Shown here piece after piece: positions 10,213-20,341 of a stretch of DNA of 64,000 nucleotides. Origin of the DNA: Piromyces finnis (taxonomy: Eukaryota; Neocallimastigomycota; Neocallimastigomycetes; Neocallimastigales; Neocallimastigaceae); contig MCFH01000039.1 of assembly GCA_002104945.1 (NCBI GenBank), positions 420,501 through 484,500 on the forward strand, written 5' to 3'. The notes under the pieces are model-generated. The model had not been told where the DNA came from, made no database searches, and saw only the letters and a program-made list of their open reading frames with translations. The position numbers and the translations under genes are program-made. Every line of letters starts with the position of its first letter. Position 1 is the first letter of the stretch.

Positions 10213-12735
10213 GTGGAAGATCTAAATAAAATTTTTCAAAATTTAACTATTAAGGACGTAGAGATGTCAGAAAATCATAGCAACCTTAGGAAAATCAATA
10301 GTCCACCCCTATTTTATGGAAATAGGAAAGATCTTGAAGGTTTTCTAACTAGAGTCGAACTAACCTTTGAAGATGAACCAGACCGCTTCTCAGATGATAG
10401 CAAGAAGATTAGATATATTATGTCCTTCTTTGAGGACAAAGCTTTGAAATGGGCTATTATATTAAGGAGAGAAAGAAATCCAATTCTTAACTCCTTAGAT
10501 GATTTTATCCGTGAAATGAGATCACAATTTGGTGATCAAGATTGTGAGACTGTTGTAGCCAATGGAAAACTATGTACAATAAAACAAAAAAGTTACAAGA
10601 ATGTTTATTCGTACATAAATGAATTTAAAAGAATTAGCCAGTACTCAAACTTTAATGAGGCCGCTAAAATATATATGTTCATTCAAGGATTACATTACAA
10701 AATGAGGGAACATCTTGCTGTTGTCGATTCTAATCCTGATGACCTCAATAAACTCTACAGTGAAGTTATAAATATTGAGAGTCTCACCAAAAGAATAAAT
10801 ATTAGCGAACATTATTTTAAAAATAATGAAGGAAGAGGCAACAAGAAAGATCAAGATAATGATCCTATGGACGTTGATCTTATGAGAATTAAAAGTGGTA
10901 ATAAATATACTCATCACTATGCGGATCCAAAAAGGGATTACTATGTTAAGAACAATGATTCCCATGAAGAAGAAAAGAAAAAAGGTCTTTGTTTTTTATG
11001 CAAGAAGCCGGGACACCTACAATTCAACTGTCCTAACAAGAGAAAGCCAATGAATGTTAGAACCATTCAGGAAAAAGGCTCACATTCTAACGATACTGCC
11101 TCTTTGAATAGAATAATTAAGCTAGATAAATTTATGGACATAGCTACAATCCATGAAATTGTGAAGAGAGAAAATTTATCAAGAAAGAAAAATAATATCC
11201 TTAACTTCTCAATTAAGTCAAATGAAGGAGATGAAGTCAGAGATAGAGTACTAATTGATTCTGGATCTGATCTTAACTTTATTCACCCTGACTTTATTAA
11301 AAAACATAAAATCGGAACTAGAAAAGTTAAGGAATCAATAAGAGTTACGGGATTGGGATGTGATGTAGCCGTGATTGAAAGTGAAACAGAAAAGTGTATT
11401 CTTCGCTATCGAAACCATCTCGAGGTTATCAAGCTCTATGCTCTTAGAATTCCAGATGTCGATATCATTCTTGGTATCCCTTGGATTGATAAGCATAGCC
11501 CTCAAAACTACCACGACGCGAGCAAAATTCGGTTTAATTCTGATTATTGTTCTCGCCATTGTAATAATGGAAAAAGAAAGCACAAATCAAAAAAGAAGAA
11601 ATCTAATAAAAAGAACAACTCTATACAAGAAACCAAAATTATGACAAATCCTCAAGTTCACAAAAGAAAATTATCGGAGGTAACTGAAGATGCTGATGAA
11701 GATTTTGAATATGTTCGTGGTCGTCGTTCTCGTATTTGTACTATTATTGATAATAATAGTGATAATGATGATTTTTATCATTATAGGAATTTTAATAAAA
11801 ACTTAAATTGTAATAACTGTAATAGTATTAGTGATAGTTTTAGTATTGGTAATAATTATAAAAAGAGTTTTAATAGTATTTGTAGTAATAATAATTGTAA
11901 GTGTAATAATTGTCTTAAGTGTATTAATTGTATTAATATGAAAAAATTAAATGTAATTAATGAAAATAACTTAAATAAAGATAAAAAATTGGTCTCAGTG
12001 CCAAAACAATATTTAATTTATAAAGAAGTGTTTAATGAAAATAATTGTAATATGTTACCACCTCATCGTGAATATGATTGTGAAATTAAATTAAAAGATA
12101 ATTCTAATTTGTTTTATGGTCCCCTTTATCCATTAACTGAAGCAGAAAGAGATGAACTAAAAAATTACATTAAAGAAAATTTAGAAAAAGGTTTCATTAG
12201 GAAATCTACATCTCCTGCTGGGGCACCAGTTTTATTTGTTAAAAAGAAAGATGGCTCATTACGGCTATGTGTTGATTATAGGAAGCTTAACGACATGACT
12301 ATTAGAAACTCATACCCTCTTCCTTTGATCAGTGACTTATTAGATAGAGTGAAAGGAGCAAAGTATTTTACTAAGTTAGATTTAAGGTCAGCCTACAACT
12401 TAGTTAGAATCAAGGAAGGTGATGAATTTAAAACTGCCTTTAGAACTAGGTATGGGCACTTTGAATACCTTGTTATGCCGTTCGGGTTAAAGAATGCACC
12501 TGCTACCTTCCAGCATTTTATTAATGATGTTCTTAGTGAATATTTGGATGATTTTGTTATTTCCTATATCGATGATATTTTAATTTTCTCAAATAGTTTA
12601 GAAGAACATCATGTACACGTGAAAAAAGTATTAAAGAAATTATTAGATAATAATTTGTTTGTTAAATTAGAAAAGTGTGAATTCGACGTCCCTGAGACAA
12701 CTTTCTTGGATATGTGTTATCGAGGGAAGGCCTAA
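10213..12735 (+). CDS. Gag-protease-RT part of element B polyprotein
   Basis: Order: Gag capsid-like region (residues about 30-200), zinc knuckle C-F-L-C-K-K-P-G-H-L-Q-F-N-C (about 260-275), retropepsin with D-S-G in 'VLIDSGSDLNFI' (about 350), a Cys/Asn-rich spacer (about 530-580), then RT: 'RLCVDYRKLND', 'FTKLDLRSAYNLVRI', 'VMPFGLKNAPATFQ' and catalytic Y-I-D-D near 12570. The codon at 10213 is GTG; in-frame ATG 10264 is the first standard start, and 10213 may be a mutated ATG because M-E-D-L-N resembles the E4 Gag start. The frame runs off after the RT box: one G is missing in a G run near 12707-12710, giving a stop at 12733. Gag and Pol share one frame, as in Tf1. Confidence 0.93.
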   Translation: MEDLNKIFQNLTIKDVEMSENHSNLRKINSPPLFYGNRKDLEGFLTRVELTFEDEPDRFSDDSKKIRYIMSFFEDKALKWAIILRRERNPILNSLDDFIREMRSQFGDQDCETVVANGKLCTIKQKSYKNVYSYINEFKRISQYSNFNEAAKIYMFIQGLHYKMREHLAVVDSNPDDLNKLYSEVINIESLTKRINISEHYFKNNEGRGNKKDQDNDPMDVDLMRIKSGNKYTHHYADPKRDYYVKNNDSHEEEKKKGLCFLCKKPGHLQFNCPNKRKPMNVRTIQEKGSHSNDTASLNRIIKLDKFMDIATIHEIVKRENLSRKKNNILNFSIKSNEGDEVRDRVLIDSGSDLNFIHPDFIKKHKIGTRKVKESIRVTGLGCDVAVIESETEKCILRYRNHLEVIKLYALRIPDVDIILGIPWIDKHSPQNYHDASKIRFNSDYCSRHCNNGKRKHKSKKKKSNKKNNSIQETKIMTNPQVHKRKLSEVTEDADEDFEYVRGRRSRICTIIDNNSDNDDFYHYRNFNKNLNCNNCNSISDSFSIGNNYKKSFNSICSNNNCKCNNCLKCINCINMKKLNVINENNLNKDKKLVSVPKQYLIYKEVFNENNCNMLPPHREYDCEIKLKDNSNLFYGPLYPLTEAERDELKNYIKENLEKGFIRKSTSPAGAPVLFVKKKDGSLRLCVDYRKLNDMTIRNSYPLPLISDLLDRVKGAKYFTKLDLRSAYNLVRIKEGDEFKTAFRTRYGHFEYLVMPFGLKNAPATFQHFINDVLSEYLDDFVISYIDDILIFSNSLEEHHVHVKKVLKKLLDNNLFVKLEKCEFDVPETTFLDMCYRGKA

Positions 12736-14996
12736 GAATGGACAGTAATAAAGTGAAAGCTATTCTTGACTGGCCTGTTCCTACTTCTGTTAAAGAAGTC
12801 CAATCCTTTATTGGTTTATGCAATTATTACAGAATTTTTATTAAAGATTTTGCTAGGATAGCTAATCCGCTGCATAAACTCACTAGAAAAAATGTTCCTT
12901 TTACTTGGAGCTCAGAACATCAGAAAGCATTTGATACCCTCAAAGAATTATTTACTTCCGCACCTATTCTTATAAATCCTGATAGTAATAAACCATTTAT
13001 TGTCGAGACTGACGCAAGTAACTTCGCGGTTGGCGCAATTTTGTCACAAGAATTTGAGGGTCAGTTGCATCCGGTCGCTTTTATTTCTTCAAGTTTAACA
13101 AAGTCTCAAAGAAATTATCAAATCTATGATAAAGAATTGCTTGCTATCAAAGTAGCTCTGGAAGAATGGAGACACTATTTGGAAGGTGCTAGACATCAGT
13201 TTACCATCTATACTGATCATAAGAATTTGACGTTCCCTAGAAAGCCTGAAATACTATCGCAACGACAAATAAGATGGTATGAGTTCCTATCTCGTTTTGA
13301 CTTTAAGCTAATTTACAGAGCTGGTAAAAAGTCTGGAAAACCTGATTTATTATCAAGACGTAGTGATCATTTATTTAATAATATTTCATGTAATAAAATT
13401 TCTTGTAACGTAATTGATAATATTAATAAAAATGATAATACTTTGATTAATTCCATTTTATGCTCTCAAAAAAAAGATGTGTTTTACAATAAAATTTTAT
13501 CTTACTTTAATAATAACAATAAGTCCTCGTCCCCACCATGTAAAAACATTGATAAATATTTTATCGATGTTGATGGCTATTTGTTATTTAATAATTTAAT
13601 TTATGTTCCACCTAATTTAAGAACTAGAATTTTAGAGTTGCATCATAACTCTATTTCCGCTGGCCATTTTGGTATTAATAAGACTACCGAATTAATTAGC
13701 AGAAATTTTTGGTGGCCAAAATATTATGATGATGTTAAAAAGTTTGTTAAGTCCTGTGTAACTTGTTGTAAAGCTAAAGTTCCAAGACATAGACCATATG
13801 GGTTGCTATCTCCTCTTCCTACTCCTGATAGAGCTTGGTCTGAATTATCTATGGAATTCATTGTTGAATTACCAAAGTCCAAAGATATGACTACCATTAT
13901 GGTCATTGTTGATAGACTAACCAAAATGGCTCATTTTATTCCCTTAAGGTGCCTTCCTACTGCATCTATTGCAGCTGATGTTTTTATCAACAATATCTTT
14001 CGGTTACATGGTTTCCCCGAATCAATTGTTTCTGACCGTGGTACTCAGTTTACTTCTGAATTTTGGAATCGTCTGTGTGATTTATTAAATATTAAACTTA
14101 AGTTTTCCACTGCTAACCACCCACAGACTGATGGTCAAACGGAGAGAGTGAACGGGATATTGGAACAATATCTCCGTTGTTTTATTAATGAAAAACAAAA
14201 TAATTGGGTTGATTTGCTTCCTTTTGCCGAATTTGCCTATAACAACACATTACAGCAATCGATCAATCAATCCCCATTTTATGCAAACTATGGTTTTAAT
14301 CCCAAATTTAATATCGATATTCCTTCAGCTAATAAACCAAATAGAGCTGAACAAAGAATTTTAGATATAAATAAAAATATCAAACTTCTAAAGGAAAATC
14401 TTGATCATGCAAAAGAAACTTATAAAAAATATGCTGATCAAAGAAGAATTGAATCACCAAAGTTTGAAGTTGGAATGAAAGTTTGGTTATTGAAAGGAAT
14501 AAATCCTTCAGGAAAAAACATTAAAAGAAAACTGTCTGATCAAATGCTAGGACCATTTAAAATTATTAAAAAAGTAAGTCCCCTAGCATTTGAATTGAAA
14601 TTACCACACAATTTGCGTTGTCATCCTGTCTTTCATGTTTCGTTATTAGAACCGTATACTGAAAACAAATTTAAAGGTAGGACAAATAATTATAATAGGA
14701 AAAATATCCAATTAAATATTGATACAAATGAAAAAATTCCAGAAAAAATTATTAAAGAAAGAACTTATAATAAAAAGAAATCATTTCTTGTTACTTATAA
14801 ATATCTTGATTCAAGTGAAAATCGATGGATTCCCGAGGATCAGATTTTAGATAGACAATTGATCCAAGAATTTTACAGAAGAAACAAAAAGCTAAGAAAA
14901 AATAAAGACAACGAATATATGGATAATTTAAACAACGACGGTATGATTCGAACAAAGTATAGACCATTTGTTATAGAAATTCCTTCTAGAAAATGA
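12714..14996 (+). CDS. RT thumb-RNase H-integrase-chromodomain part of element B polyprotein
   Basis: Continues the polyprotein after the one-base deletion. RT thumb 'VQSFIGLCNYYRIFI'; RNase H Asp 'ETDASNFAVG', Glu 'DKELLAIKVALEEW', 'YTDHKNLTF', end 'KPDLLSRR'; integrase zinc finger (H in 'LHHNSISAGHFG', CVTC); catalytic core D in 'VIVDRLTKMAHF', D in 'VSDRGTQFTS', E in 'QTDGQTERVN', all present. GPY/F-like 'MLGPFKIIKKV', 'HPVFHVSLLEPY', and a C-terminal chromodomain (residues about 690-740: 'FLVTYKYLDSSENRWIPEDQ') that in chromoviruses steers integration to modified histones. No second lesion is visible, so this copy is one base away from an open polyprotein. Confidence 0.95.
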   Translation: MLSREGLRMDSNKVKAILDWPVPTSVKEVQSFIGLCNYYRIFIKDFARIANPLHKLTRKNVPFTWSSEHQKAFDTLKELFTSAPILINPDSNKPFIVETDASNFAVGAILSQEFEGQLHPVAFISSSLTKSQRNYQIYDKELLAIKVALEEWRHYLEGARHQFTIYTDHKNLTFPRKPEILSQRQIRWYEFLSRFDFKLIYRAGKKSGKPDLLSRRSDHLFNNISCNKISCNVIDNINKNDNTLINSILCSQKKDVFYNKILSYFNNNNKSSSPPCKNIDKYFIDVDGYLLFNNLIYVPPNLRTRILELHHNSISAGHFGINKTTELISRNFWWPKYYDDVKKFVKSCVTCCKAKVPRHRPYGLLSPLPTPDRAWSELSMEFIVELPKSKDMTTIMVIVDRLTKMAHFIPLRCLPTASIAADVFINNIFRLHGFPESIVSDRGTQFTSEFWNRLCDLLNIKLKFSTANHPQTDGQTERVNGILEQYLRCFINEKQNNWVDLLPFAEFAYNNTLQQSINQSPFYANYGFNPKFNIDIPSANKPNRAEQRILDINKNIKLLKENLDHAKETYKKYADQRRIESPKFEVGMKVWLLKGINPSGKNIKRKLSDQMLGPFKIIKKVSPLAFELKLPHNLRCHPVFHVSLLEPYTENKFKGRTNNYNRKNIQLNIDTNEKIPEKIIKERTYNKKKSFLVTYKYLDSSENRWIPEDQILDRQLIQEFYRRNKKLRKNKDNEYMDNLNNDGMIRTKYRPFVIEIPSRK

Positions 14997-15015
14997 TCTC
15001 ACAGGAGCTCGACTT

Positions 15016-15026
15016 AAAGGGTGAGA
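15016..15026 (+). promoter_or_regulatory. Polypurine tract of element B
   Basis: AAAGGGTGAGA ends one base before the 3' LTR. It would survive RNase H and prime plus-strand cDNA. Confidence 0.75.
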
Positions 15027-15027
15027 T

Positions 15028-15777
15028 TGTAAAGATATAATATATATCTTTAGATTATTTAATAATTAACTATTAATTATTAAATAATAAATTAATATTT
15101 ATTAAAATTAACTATGAAATTTTTAATATTCAATGGAATAATTTAATAATAAATTATTTTATAATAATTCCGTCAAAATTAAATAAAGATAAATATTTAA
15201 ATTTAAGGAACAAAAGAATCCTAATTAAATTTAAATATTTCAAATATTTTAAATATTCATAATAACTTTAAATACTTTTTATTTAATTTTAGAATAGTTT
15301 AATAATAATATACTTTCTTATTTAAATTTAGAATAGTTTAATAATTTTAACTGAGTTTTAAAAATAGATGTGTTTATATTTCAATAGGAAATATATTAAG
15401 AATAGTATTGATAATATTAAATTAATTTATAGATAATACCTGAGCTTTATTCAATTTTGAGTTTACTCAAATTGAATTAAAAGTATAATGAATTAGTTTT
15501 AGTTTAGTTTTATTATTTTATTATTTAATTAGATTAGTTTTGTTTATTTTATATTAAATATATGTTTATTTAAATAGAATAATATATTAGAATATAATTA
15601 TGAAAAAATATAAATACATGTAAATTTTATCAATTGAATCGATGTAATTGTTATTTTATTTCTAACCATTAATAAAGAAGATAATTTTTAAAAAAAGAAA
15701 CTCCTATTTTTATTTTATCGTGTGTTTAATTGTTTTATTGTTAAATATATAATCTGTTTTAAGATTAATATTTTACA
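15028..15777 (+). repeat. 3' LTR of element B
   Basis: 750 bp, same as the 5' LTR apart from a shorter A run (7 versus 10, at about 15690). Followed directly by the ATTAA duplication. Confidence 0.95.
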
Positions 15778-16110
15778 ATTAAATTATTCCATAAAATTTA
15801 TTCAAAAATTTTATAATCAGTTTTACTAAATATTAATTTATTATTTAATAATTAATAATTAATTATTAAATAATCTAAAGATATATATTATATCTTTACA
15901 GTTTAATACAATTAATTTCTTTTAATAAATGTATAAATATAAACAATGTAAAATTATTATATTAAAACATGTATATTAGAATTTATTCAATTTATTTAAA
16001 AAGAATAAATAAAGAAAATTTTTCAACTATTGAAACGATAGTTGGAAAATCGTATAGTATAGTTTATATAGTTTAGTTTAATTTAGTTTTTAATAATAAA
16101 AAATTATTTA

Positions 16111-16163
16111 TTGATTACCTAGTGAGGGCTCTGGTCAAATAACCTTCACGGTAAAGTAATCAA
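16111..16163 (+). other. G+C-rich foldback in LTR L7
   Basis: TTGATTAC (16111) pairs with GTAATCAA (16156-16163); inside, GTGAGG pairs with CCTTCAC (one bulge). The only clearly G+C-richer island in several kilobases. Not a tRNA: no anticodon arm or T-loop is seen. Could be an RNA structure in the LTR transcript. Confidence 0.5.
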
Positions 16164-16306
16164 CGGTTGTTTTGGTTTAGTTTAATTTAAAATAATTTAA
16201 TAAATAAATAAAATATAAATAAAAATAATTTAAAGTTTAGTTTAGTTAAGTGTATACAAACCTGAACTTAGTTTAGCTTATTTTACAAAATCGCTTTTTG
16301 ACAAAA

Positions 16307-16620
16307 TGATATAATTTGATAATAATCTTAATTTTGAATTTTACTTTAAAAGAGATTATTATATTATATCTTTAGTTATAACTGTATAAGTTATATTATT
16401 TAAGACTTAAAATTGTTTTTATAAATATTAATAAAATTGTTTTATTAGAAACACTCGGTTTTCTAATATTTAATTATTTAAAATTTTATTTATTTAATTA
16501 TGAAAGTGATTATTAAAATTATAAAAATATTACCTAAACTATATAATATTTCTTTATTAATAATAATAATAACGATTAAAATGAGAATATTTACATGTAT
16601 TTATATTTTCTTTTAAATTT
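16307..16620 (+). repeat. LTR L5, copy 1 (right end not resolved)
   Basis: TGATATAATTTGATAATAATC start, then about 300 bases shared with 28685-28985 and, reversed, with 26640-26830 ('TAATCTTAATTTTGAA', 'TTTCTAATATTTAA', 'GAATATTTACATGTATTTA'). The TGATA start places it in the 4-bp-TSD class. Confidence 0.65.
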
Positions 16621-17052
16621 AAACTTTTTACATTAAAAAAATAACAATAAAAGAAATGATTAAAAGTTAAAGAATATAAAAAGTTGTTTATTTTACAATT
16701 AATTAAAGTAATAATTATTTTTAATATTTTAATAAAAGTGTTTAATTATATTATTTTATAACATGAATTATTATATTTGTTTACTTTTAAAGTGTAATTT
16801 ACTAACGAAGTTATTAAACATTTAATTTAACAATTAATTTAACAAAAGTTATATATTTTGATCTCGATTAATTAAAGTTTATTATTTTCTTTCAATAATT
16901 AAAATATATGCAGTGCTTAGGATTAATTTTATTTTAGAATATTAGTAAAGTAATTAATCAAACTATAACTTATTTTAAGTTACTTTTAGGGTTAACTTAG
17001 AAATCAGGTTTAATAATAATTTTATATTTATTAATTTCATTATTTATTAAAA
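16621..17052. other. A/T-rich DNA, nothing recognised
   Basis: Probably the remainder of LTR L5 plus short LTR debris. No coding or RNA motif seen. Confidence 0.4.
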
Positions 17053-17596
17053 TGATACGTTATAAAATAAAATATCATAATATTATTATTTATTTTGAAG
17101 TTGCGGTAATAAGGAATATTGCTGAAATAATATATTCCAGTTATTATGTACTTATTTATTATTATTTATTATTATTATTATTATAAACAAAATAAGCCTT
17201 TTATTATTATTAAATATTTATCTTTATTAAAATATATTATAATTAGTATTTATACAATTATTTATTATTAATAATACATATTTAAAATAACTATCTTTCC
17301 TATATAAATATACTACTTATTCACTATTAATATTACTAAACTATTACTAAATTTCTCATTTTATTATATCTTATTATCTTTGGAACTTAATTACAAAATC
17401 AAGAACATCATTTTAATTATTTAATTATTAATTATATTTATATTAGTACATATTAATTATTTTTTTATTAATTAACTTTATATTAATTAATTTCATTATT
17501 AATTAAAATTATTATTAATTTTTTATTATCTTAACCCTTATATAAATTAACCTGGAATTTCTACCAAAAGTAATATTTTTTGTTCGTCACGTATCA
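17053..17596. repeat. Solo LTR L8-type, copy 1
   Basis: 544 bp bounded by a perfect 8-bp terminal inverted repeat, TGATACGT...ACGTATCA. Flanks AAAA and AAAT are compatible with a 4-bp duplication but are too A-rich to prove it. Length and ends resemble L4 (558 bp), the copy at 21340 and the LTR of element C (570 bp). Confidence 0.55.
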
Positions 17597-17602
17597 AAAT
17601 GT

Positions 17603-17639
17603 AAGAAGTTATTTATAAATAAATTATAAATAACTTCTT
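17603..17639. repeat. 16-bp perfect hairpin
   Basis: AAGAAGTTATTTATAA (17603-17618) and its reverse complement (17624-17639) with a 5-base loop, seven bases after LTR L8. No role assigned. Confidence 0.7.
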
Positions 17640-17931
17640 CTACAAATTAATAATAATTAAATAATTAACTATTACTAACTTGAAAAAGAAAATAAAAACA
17701 TTAATTTCGAGTTTATTATATAAAAATACTAATAAACAAAAATATTAAATATTAACACTTAAATATAAAAACACATGTTAGATAAACATTACATTTAAAA
17801 TAATTAATACTTTATTTATTAATAAATTTATATAAAAATAACTCTTGATTTCTCAAAAGAGAATCAAGATTATTCTTTTATATTAATTTAATACATTATA
17901 CATGGATTGGTTAAAATGATACAACTAAATT

Positions 17932-18007
17932 AATGTAATAAAATAATGTATTAAATAATGCATTAAATAATGTATTAAATAGTGTATTAAATTAATGTAT
18001 TAAATAA
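17932..18007. repeat. 12-bp tandem repeat
   Basis: Six units of the type AATGTATTAAAT with a few substitutions, just left of LTR L3. Confidence 0.75.
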
Positions 18008-18045
18008 TAAATAATAATAAATATTATAATAAATATTAATTAATA

Positions 18046-19171
18046 TGTAAAGTGGGCTAGGGTTGGTATGTAACTTGGTCAGAATGTTTTGATATAATAC
18101 AACTTAACCTAGAATAAAATATTAAACTTGTTTATTATTAAACCTTTTCTTTAAAACTTATTAAAGAATTTTAAATAATATTTATTAAGTTATATTATAG
18201 ATTATAGTTAATAATTAATTAATAATCTTACAAAGAATTTCAAAAATGATTTTAATTCTTCGTTTAAATTCTTTTTCTTACAATTAATAAAATTACATTG
18301 ATATTAATATTGATATTAAAAATAAAGATAAAAATAAAATAATTTTAAATTAAAATATTAATAATTGATATTGATATTAATAATATGAATTCATATGATA
18401 GATCTTAAGATTAATCTTTTAAATTACTTTTAAAATAAAAGTATTGTTTTAACTTTTTTAAATTGTAAATATTTAATATTATAAATTGAGAATAACAATT
18501 GCTGATACTAATTATATATTCTCATGATTAATTAATTAATAATTATAATTAATAATTTTTGATCCAAAGGCATTTTGGTTTGATTATGATTGAGGTTATT
18601 AATCAAAAATTATTTGAAAAATTATTAATTAATTTTTATAATTGATTAGGTTTGAAATCAAGAATACTTATTATCTAACTTTAATTAATAATAATGGAGA
18701 ATTTTTAAATTAAATTAATTATAGAAAGTTGGATGACTTGAATAATGACTTTAATTATATAAATTAATATTGATCATTTTAATATATATTATTATATATT
18801 AATTGAAACTAATTAAATCTTTAAATAGCTATATCTCAAGAACTAGTGGTCTAAATTAGCTGAAAATCTGTGAGAATATAGATCTCAATTAGTACTTTCT
18901 AATAAAGTTGATTTGAATTCTCTAGAAATGGAAAATAGGACGCGAGATTCAGAAGTTATCATTAGTTTCGTATAATGCATTTTTTTCTCAAGGGTTAATT
19001 TATTGAAAATTAAATTTTTGTGATCCTTAACCCTTTTCAATATTAAATTTTTTCAAAGTGATCTTTTAATTATTTTTAAAAGTGTTATATAATTTTTAAA
19101 ATATAAATTTGATTTTTAAATTGTTTATTTGAATATTTAATTTATTTTTTAATCGTCTTCTATTCTTGACA
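18046..19171 (+). repeat. Solo LTR L3, copy 1 (1126 bp)
   Basis: TGTAAAGTGGG...TATTCTTGACA with exact TSD TAATA (18041-18045, 19172-19176). Related to the 1130-bp copy at 48056-49185 (shared 'TAATAATCTTTACAAAGA' type segment and a G+C-richer block near 18830-18970 with 'ATATCTC.AGAAC' and 'CTTTCTAA'). No coding part of the family is in the window; orientation is taken from that resemblance. Confidence 0.8.
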
Positions 19172-19857
19172 TAATAAGAAAATAGATAAATTATATAGAA
19201 TTTATCTATGTTTCTTACACAAAAAATGATAATGGATTGGTAGTTATATTACAACTTTTTAACTGCTTCTGTTATCTTATATTGTTTTATCTCGACAGTT
19301 ATTGTACGAGCTTTAACAATATCTACTAGTTTTATTTAATAGATTTAATTTGTTTTATAATTTTAATAGTTTTATTATTTTAATAATATTTATATAGAAT
19401 AATAACACCAGATTTATTCTATAAAATATTATTTATTATTAACACAATAATTACAAATTAGACAAGTTTAATTTCGTTTTTATATTTTCTTTTATTTATT
19501 GTTCTTACACTCTTTTTAATAATAATTTTTATTATATAAAAACTTATTTTTGTCTTTTAAATATTATTATGTATTATTTAATTAACTATATTAACTATTA
19601 TTAAAATTTAACTTATTACTTATTATTAATAATCTAAGTCTTTCTATTTTCTACTAAAAAATATTATTATTCTTTATATTAAAAATTATTTTTATGATTT
19701 AACCCAATCAAATATATAAATTTATAAAATATTTGATTTTATGTAAATTATATTTTTATAATAAACTATATAAAATTATTTAATAATTATTTTTATAATA
19801 AAATATTCTACTAATATCCAATTTATAATATATTTATAATTATTATTTATCAAAAAT
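19172..19857. other. A/T-rich DNA, nothing recognised
   Basis: No coding motif, RNA gene or repeat edge seen. Contains short stretches such as 'ATGGATTGGTAGTTATATTACAAC' type sequence also loosely seen near 17905, so it may be old LTR debris. Confidence 0.35.
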
Positions 19858-20310
19858 TGATATAATAGAATATAATATTATCTTAATTCTATATTTTACT
19901 ATAGAAAGTGATAATATTTGTATCTAAAAAAAAATAAGAAAATAAAATAAATGATTTTTATACTTGTTCATTTGCAAGTATTAGTTAATTTTTAAAAATA
20001 TAAAGTTTATTATATTTAATTATAAAATTATAATATTATTTAATGACTCTCGTATTATTATATAATTAAGAATTAATACATCTTGTATGTATCATAGAAG
20101 TTATATATAAAAAAAAATATTGTTTTATTGAAATAAATATCTAATTTTTCTCTCTTGGATAATTAGTAACCATTTATTAAATTTAATATAATATATCTAA
20201 TTTTACTGGATTATTAGGAACAATTTTAAAAAGAGCATTTTCCTATTACTATTTATACAAAATTATTATTTTAAAGTATAACTATAAACAAATATAAACT
20301 ATTTAATTTA

Positions 20311-20341
<31 letters not shown>

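Larger units (their letters stand above)
8894..15777 (+). mobile_element. Complete Ty3/gypsy chromovirus, element B (6884 bp)
   Basis: Two LTRs (8894-9646, 753 bp; 15028-15777, 750 bp) are identical by eye except for a poly-A run of 10 versus 7. TSD ATTAA lies at 8889-8893 and 15778-15782. In between: primer-binding site directly after the 5' LTR, a 0.56 kb leader, one gag-protease-RT-RNase H-integrase-chromodomain frame, and a purine tract before the 3' LTR. One missing G near 12707 breaks pol. LTR identity means very recent insertion. Confidence 0.96.
8323..15900 (-). mobile_element. Solo LTR of family B, minus strand, split by element B (parts 8323-8893 and 15783-15900)
   Basis: The reverse complement resembles the LTR of element B along its length, but with many substitutions and indels, so it is an older insertion. 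It starts TGTAAAAGT on the plus strand and ends ATCTTTACA. TSD GTTTA is exact on both sides. Element B lies inside with TSD ATTAA, so a young member of the family jumped into an old relic of itself, in opposite orientation. Confidence 0.9.
7899..16287. mobile_element. Solo LTR-like element L7, split by family B LTR (parts 7899-8322 and 15906-16287)
   Basis: Ends are a 9-bp inverted repeat, TGTAAAATA / TATTTTACA. TSD AAATC lies on both sides. About 0.8 kb without its nested load. A family B solo LTR sits inside, with TSD GTTTA (8318-8322 and 15901-15905). The right part carries a G+C-rich foldback (16111-16163). The family is not seen elsewhere in the window, and orientation cannot be set. Confidence 0.78.
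7351..16303 (+). mobile_element. Solo LTR L2, copy 1, split by L7 (parts 7351-7898 and 16293-16303)
   Basis: Starts TGTCACAATAACATAT and ends CGCTTTTTGACA, as do the copies at 21897-22411 and 47486-49239. L7 is inserted 11 bases before its right end, with TSD AAATC (7894-7898 and 16288-16292). The outer flanks are AAATC (7346-7350) and AAATG (16304-16308), a TSD with one mismatch, consistent with an old insertion. No internal coding region of this family is in the window. Confidence 0.8.

Noticed and set aside
16111-16163. tRNA or snoRNA gene
   Set aside because: Stems are good, but there is no anticodon arm, T-loop, or C/D or H/ACA box.
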